Source of the DNA: Rhodospirillales bacterium
Lineage (GTDB): Bacteria > Pseudomonadota > Alphaproteobacteria > Rhodospirillales > 2-02-FULL-58-16
Direction of reading: 5' to 3'
Length of the DNA stretch: 8,010 bases
Assembly (NCBI GenBank): GCA_021775195.1
Contig: JAJFIG010000076.1
Span: 1 to 8,010 of the forward strand
Shown here: positions 5,769 through 8,010 of the stretch, piece by piece
Numbering within the stretch: the first letter of the stretch is position 1
Layout: the number at the start of each line of letters is the position of its first letter
The notes under the pieces: generated by a model
What the model was told of the DNA's origin: nothing
Seen by the model: only the letters and a program-made list of their open reading frames with translations
Database searches by the model: none
Program-made: the position numbers and the translations under genes

Positions 5769-5787
5769 GTGTCGGGATTTTTTACAC
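5769..5787 (+). promoter_or_regulatory. 19-bp box B1 (distal activator site)
   Basis: GTGTCGGGATTTTTTACAC, centred about 323 bp before the predicted start. It is preceded by GCCAATCCCTGGAATCCGC, the counterpart of GCCAATTCCTGGAATCCGC ahead of box A1. Confidence 0.75.
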
Positions 5788-5877
5788 TATTCCGCGCCTC
5801 CTAAATCACGCTAACCCCGTGCAAACACAGGACAATCTGTTGTTGTGCCCATGATGTTTCGCAATCTAGGGCGTTGG

Positions 5878-5896
5878 GTGTCGGAATCCTTTACAC
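5878..5896 (+). promoter_or_regulatory. 19-bp box B2 (middle activator site)
   Basis: GTGTCGGAATCCTTTACAC, 109 bp after box B1. It shares a GCAATC upstream flank and a trailing CGGG with box A2, so the middle boxes correspond to each other position by position. Confidence 0.75.
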
Positions 5897-5990
5897 CGGG
5901 TAATACGCCGTCTGGGCGCTCCTAAGCCATTACGATATAATACGAAATCGCCCCGGCGCCGGTCCGGGGGTGGACAAATCCCCAAAAAAA

Positions 5991-6009
5991 GTGTCGGTAT
6001 TTTTTACAG
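5991..6009 (+). promoter_or_regulatory. 19-bp box B3 (proximal activator site)
   Basis: GTGTCGGTATTTTTTACAG, 113 bp after box B2 and centred about 101 bp before the predicted start. It is the most divergent box; as in A3, the final base departs from C. Confidence 0.72.
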
Positions 6010-6041
6010 TTTCGCCGGGGACCCCGTGCCGGCGATCCGCT

Positions 6042-6054
6042 TAAGCCCTTGAGT
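6042..6054 (-). promoter_or_regulatory. IHF-like site upstream of sigma-54 promoter B
   Basis: TAAGCCCTTGAGT matches the IHF consensus on the minus strand with one mismatch. It shares AAGCCCTTGA with the site at 2110-2122 and sits 21 bp before the GG of the -24 element (20 bp in A). Confidence 0.45.
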
Positions 6055-6074
6055 CCGCTAAATAACCACATCAA

Positions 6075-6089
6075 TGGCATGGTTTTTGC
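6075..6089 (+). promoter_or_regulatory. Sigma-54 (RpoN) -24/-12 promoter B
   Basis: TGGCATG-N4-TTGC followed by A, with GG (6076-6077) and GC (6088-6089) 12 bp apart, a strong RpoN match. Transcription should begin near 6101, giving a leader of about 47 nt before the ATG at 6148. Confidence 0.92.
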
Positions 6090-6147
6090 ATGAATTCCGT
6101 TACCGCCGTTGGCCGACGGCATGGGGGAACGCAGGGGAGGCCCGCCG

Positions 6148-6906
6148 ATGATCGGAAAGCATTTTTTCGCGGTTTCACTGGCCCTTGCCCTGTCGAGCGC
6201 CGGCGGCGCGGCGCTGGCAGGCACCATCTACAACAACGGAACGGCCGATCTTCAGGACAGGTTCGCCGCCGGAGTGCCCGGGGGCCTTCAGAGCGATTTC
6301 GACGGCGGCGGCCTGCAGGTCGCGGACGACTTCACCCTCAATGCCGGCGCCAGCACGGTGACGGATATCCACTGGTGGGGCTTCTACCAACCGAACACGG
6401 CGACGCCGCCGGCGGACACCTTCACAGTCCGCATTTTCGCCCAGGGAACCAACGGCCTGCCCCTGGCGGCTCCGTTGTTCGAGGTGAACGCGGGCGCCGC
6501 CGGGCGAACCGCGACCGGCGGCCAATTCGACGTGCGTGACGGCTTTACCGCCAACCCCCCGATCGTCGCCACATTCGACATCTATGAATACTGGGTCGAT
6601 ATCGCGCCGCTGACGCTGGTCGCCGGAACCCGCTACTGGCTGTCCGTCGTCAACGACACCACCGGGGACCCCGACCACGACTGGAAATGGTCGATCTCGG
6701 CAGGGGGGAACACTACACCCAACGTTCTCCGGTTCGCGGACGGCGACCCCTGGTTCATTTCGGCCAATTTCAATGCCCTTTTCGACAGGGCGTTCATCCT
6801 GACCGACGACAACCTGACCGGCGATATCCCGGAACCCGGCACCCTGGCCCTGTTCGCCATCGGCCTGACCGGTTTCGGGTTCATTCGACGCAGACGTTCC
6901 GCATAG
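6148..6906 (+). CDS. PEP-CTERM sorting domain protein 3
   Basis: A 252-residue exported protein. The ATG at 6148 is preferred because GGAGG (6136-6140) lies seven bases upstream; ATG 6121 and TTG 6109 would add hydrophilic residues in front of a complete signal peptide. Signal peptide 1-24 ends ALA. The mature part reads as one beta-sandwich-like domain: VADDFTLNAG, then DIHWWGFY, FTVRIFA, YWVDI, RYWLSVVND and WKWSIS strands rich in aromatic residues, as in carbohydrate-binding or lectin-like folds; no catalytic residues are identifiable and binding is only suggested. The tail is IPEPGTLALFAIGLTGFGFIRRRRSA (P228-E229-P230), with Gly after the second Pro where the other three proteins have Ala. 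It is the first gene after sigma-54 promoter B and is followed by protein 4 after 18 bp, so the two are probably co-transcribed. Confidence 0.92.
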   Translation: MIGKHFFAVSLALALSSAGGAALAGTIYNNGTADLQDRFAAGVPGGLQSDFDGGGLQVADDFTLNAGASTVTDIHWWGFYQPNTATPPADTFTVRIFAQGTNGLPLAAPLFEVNAGAAGRTATGGQFDVRDGFTANPPIVATFDIYEYWVDIAPLTLVAGTRYWLSVVNDTTGDPDHDWKWSISAGGNTTPNVLRFADGDPWFISANFNALFDRAFILTDDNLTGDIPEPGTLALFAIGLTGFGFIRRRRSA

Positions 6907-6924
6907 AAGGGGAGTTTCTACGAG

Positions 6925-7545
6925 ATGACGCTAAGAAAATGTTTGATCTCATGCCGTCCTTTCCTACTCGTTCTTTTGGTAGGTTTCAGTTTTCACTCGC
7001 AAGCCGCAGTCTTGAGTTTTGATCCCAGCGCTCAAGCCGTCGGGTTGGGCGCTAACGCCAGTGTCGATTTACGCATATCCGGTTTGGGCGACGATATTTT
7101 AACCGCCTTCGACCTGGACGTGACCTTTGATGATTCCATACTGGGCTTTCAAAGTTTCACCTTTGGTACGGGCTTGGATGCCCTCGGGTTGGGAACATTG
7201 AACAGCGCCACCGATCTTGGCGGCGGCGTGGTTAACGTTTTTGAACTTTCGCTTGATTTTGATGCGGTTCTGATGATCCACCAACCCAACGATTTTGTCC
7301 TGGGTACCTTCAGTTTTGCCACATTGGGCCTCGGGACCAGCGCGTTGACGACAACAGTGGACACCCTGGTCGGCCAACTTGTCTTTGTTCCAGGTCGGGG
7401 CGAAGTGGCATCGGAATTGCCGGCGCAAGCGCAGTCCGGATCAATCACGGTGGTCCCGGTCCCGGAACCCGCCACCCTGACCCTCTTCGGCCTGGGCCTG
7501 CTCGGGCTTGGCGCCGCACGGTGGCGGAAGAAACGCGCCGCCTGA
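6925..7545 (+). CDS. PEP-CTERM sorting domain protein 4, cohesin-like mature region
   Basis: A 206-residue exported protein. ATG 6925 follows GGGGAG (6909-6914) at ten bases. The signal peptide (residues 1-27 or 28, two Cys in its front part, end SQAA) leads into VLSFDPSAQAVGLGANASVD, then AFDLDVTFDDSILGF and FVLGTFSFATLGLG, the pattern of the cohesin-type beta-sandwich seen in many PEP-CTERM proteins and possibly used for protein-protein contacts. The tail is VPEPATLTLFGLGLLGLGAARWRKKRAA (P180-E181-P182) with a longer basic end than in the other three. Codon use in the first two thirds is visibly less GC-biased (many ttt, ttg, gat, att codons) than in neighbours, while the PEP tail is GC-rich again, hinting at transfer or a fusion of foreign cargo to a local sorting tail. 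It is second in the operon and ends before a strong terminator. Confidence 0.9.
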   Translation: MTLRKCLISCRPFLLVLLVGFSFHSQAAVLSFDPSAQAVGLGANASVDLRISGLGDDILTAFDLDVTFDDSILGFQSFTFGTGLDALGLGTLNSATDLGGGVVNVFELSLDFDAVLMIHQPNDFVLGTFSFATLGLGTSALTTTVDTLVGQLVFVPGRGEVASELPAQAQSGSITVVPVPEPATLTLFGLGLLGLGAARWRKKRAA

Positions 7546-7566
7546 TCGCCCCGACACCGGTTGTTC

Positions 7567-7597
7567 AAAGCGGCGGTCTTCGGGCCGCCGTTTTCTT
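7567..7597 (+). terminator. Rho-independent terminator of the PEP-CTERM 3-4 operon
   Basis: CGGCGGTC (7571-7578), a TTCG tetraloop and GGCCGCCG (7583-7590) form an 8-bp stem with one G-U pair, followed by TTTTCTT (7591-7597). AAAG before the stem extends the pairing, so it could also work for the convergent NnrU-family gene, though the tract on that side is shorter. Confidence 0.88.
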
Positions 7598-7633
7598 GTG
7601 CGCGGAATGTCCGGGCCGGGCCACCCGCGGGCG

Positions 7634-8010
7634 TCACGCGAGCAGTGCGATAACCTGATAACCGAGCCAGTAATGCACACCCGCGAAGGCGGCGTAGAGG
7701 ACAAGGGCGAGGACCGCGACCTTGGCATCCTTGACGATGGGGCCCTCGGCCGGCGCCGGCCACGGCCCCTCGGCGCGATTGATGACCGCCATTTCCACCA
7801 GCGCCCAGAGCCCGAGCCCGCCGAACAGGACAAGCGACGCCAGGTCACCGTTGACCAGGAGGTGCGCCACGGCCCAGACGACGAGGCCCAAAAGCATCGG
7901 ATGGCGTAACGTCGACGCAACGACGCCGCCGGCCCTTCCCGCGTCCATCAAGAAGATCGCGACCAGCATCAGCAGATTGTTCACATGCCATACCCAGGCG
8001 GGCAATGCGT
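7634..8010 (-). CDS. NnrU family membrane protein, 5' end beyond the window
   Basis: The frame is open from the right window edge to the TGA at 7636-7634, about 125 codons; family members are roughly 190 residues, so the N-terminal third is missing. The visible part has WHVNNLLMLVAIFLM, then LRHPMLLGLVVWAVAHLLVNGDLASLVLFGGLGLWALVEM, the hallmark of NnrU (PF07298), with a last hydrophobic helix (VAVLALVLYAAFAGVHYWLG) near the C-terminus. It is an integral inner-membrane protein. NnrU was named for its proximity to nitric-oxide and nitrite respiration genes in some alphaproteobacteria and is distantly related to the plant zeta-carotene isomerase Z-ISO; its biochemical role is not settled. No denitrification gene is visible here. 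The TTG at 8005-8003 is in frame but is unlikely to be the true start, given the family length. Confidence 0.88.
   Translation of the reverse strand, partial: ALPAWVWHVNNLLMLVAIFLMDAGRAGGVVASTLRHPMLLGLVVWAVAHLLVNGDLASLVLFGGLGLWALVEMAVINRAEGPWPAPAEGPIVKDAKVAVLALVLYAAFAGVHYWLGYQVIALLA

Larger units (their letters stand above)
5744..6089 (+). promoter_or_regulatory. Regulatory cassette B: three 19-bp boxes, IHF-like site and sigma-54 promoter upstream of PEP-CTERM genes 3 and 4
   Basis: A second copy of the region A layout: conserved element (5744-5768), boxes at 5769, 5878 and 5991, an IHF-like site at 6042-6054 and a -24/-12 promoter at 6075-6089. Box starts are 109 and 113 bp apart (108 and 113 in A), and the distance from the first box to the -24 element is 306 bp (303 in A). 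Sequence between the boxes is largely diverged, so the spacing and sites look selected rather than just recently copied. Confidence 0.8.

Noticed and set aside
1839..6009. Six regularly spaced 19-mers considered as CRISPR-like or integron-like repeats
   Set aside because: Spacings of about 110 bp, only three per group, partial dyads and a sigma-54 promoter after each triplet fit transcription-factor sites, not an array.

Overview
The window looks like a chromosomal piece of a GC-rich alphaproteobacterium, perhaps Rhodospirillales-like. This rests on base composition, a Flp-type pilin, an NnrU-family membrane protein and four PEP-CTERM proteins; no taxonomic marker gene is present. PEP-CTERM proteins are exported, then recognised at their C-terminal Pro-Glu-Pro/helix/basic tail by an exosortase. 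In Gram-negative bacteria they go with exopolysaccharide production. No exosortase lies in the window, but the left edge carries a lipid-phosphate sugar-1-phosphate transferase of the kind that starts surface polysaccharide synthesis.

Layout. 1-770 (-): family 4 glycosyltransferase, 3' end cut off. 887-1792 (+): exported amidohydrolase-2 family protein. 1793-2229: regulatory region A. 2230-2931 (+): PEP-CTERM protein 1. 2956-3768 (-): DMT/EamA transporter whose true start is unclear and lies upstream of 3768. 4096-4710 (+): PEP-CTERM protein 2. 4711-5022 (-): YCII/DGPF-domain protein, its stop codon abutting that of protein 2. 5141-5280: AT-rich stretch. 5295-5477 (+): single Flp pilin gene. 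5478-6147: regulatory region B. 6148-6906 and 6925-7545 (+): PEP-CTERM proteins 3 and 4 as a two-gene operon ending in a strong terminator. 7634-8010 (-): NnrU-family protein, N-terminus cut off.

The main observation is that regions A and B carry the same regulatory cassette: three copies of a 19-bp motif (consensus GTGTCGGNATTYTTTACAC) spaced 108/113 bp in A and 109/113 bp in B, then an IHF-like site, then a textbook sigma-54 -24/-12 promoter 82-84 bp downstream of the third copy's start. The proteins behind the two cassettes look unrelated outside their sorting tails, so the promoter module appears shared while the cargo differs. The obvious candidate activator is a PrsR-type sigma-54 response regulator (paired with PrsK) known from PEP-CTERM/exosortase systems. 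It is not in the window, so this link is inference. PEP-CTERM protein 2, the pilin and the amidohydrolase lack the cassette.
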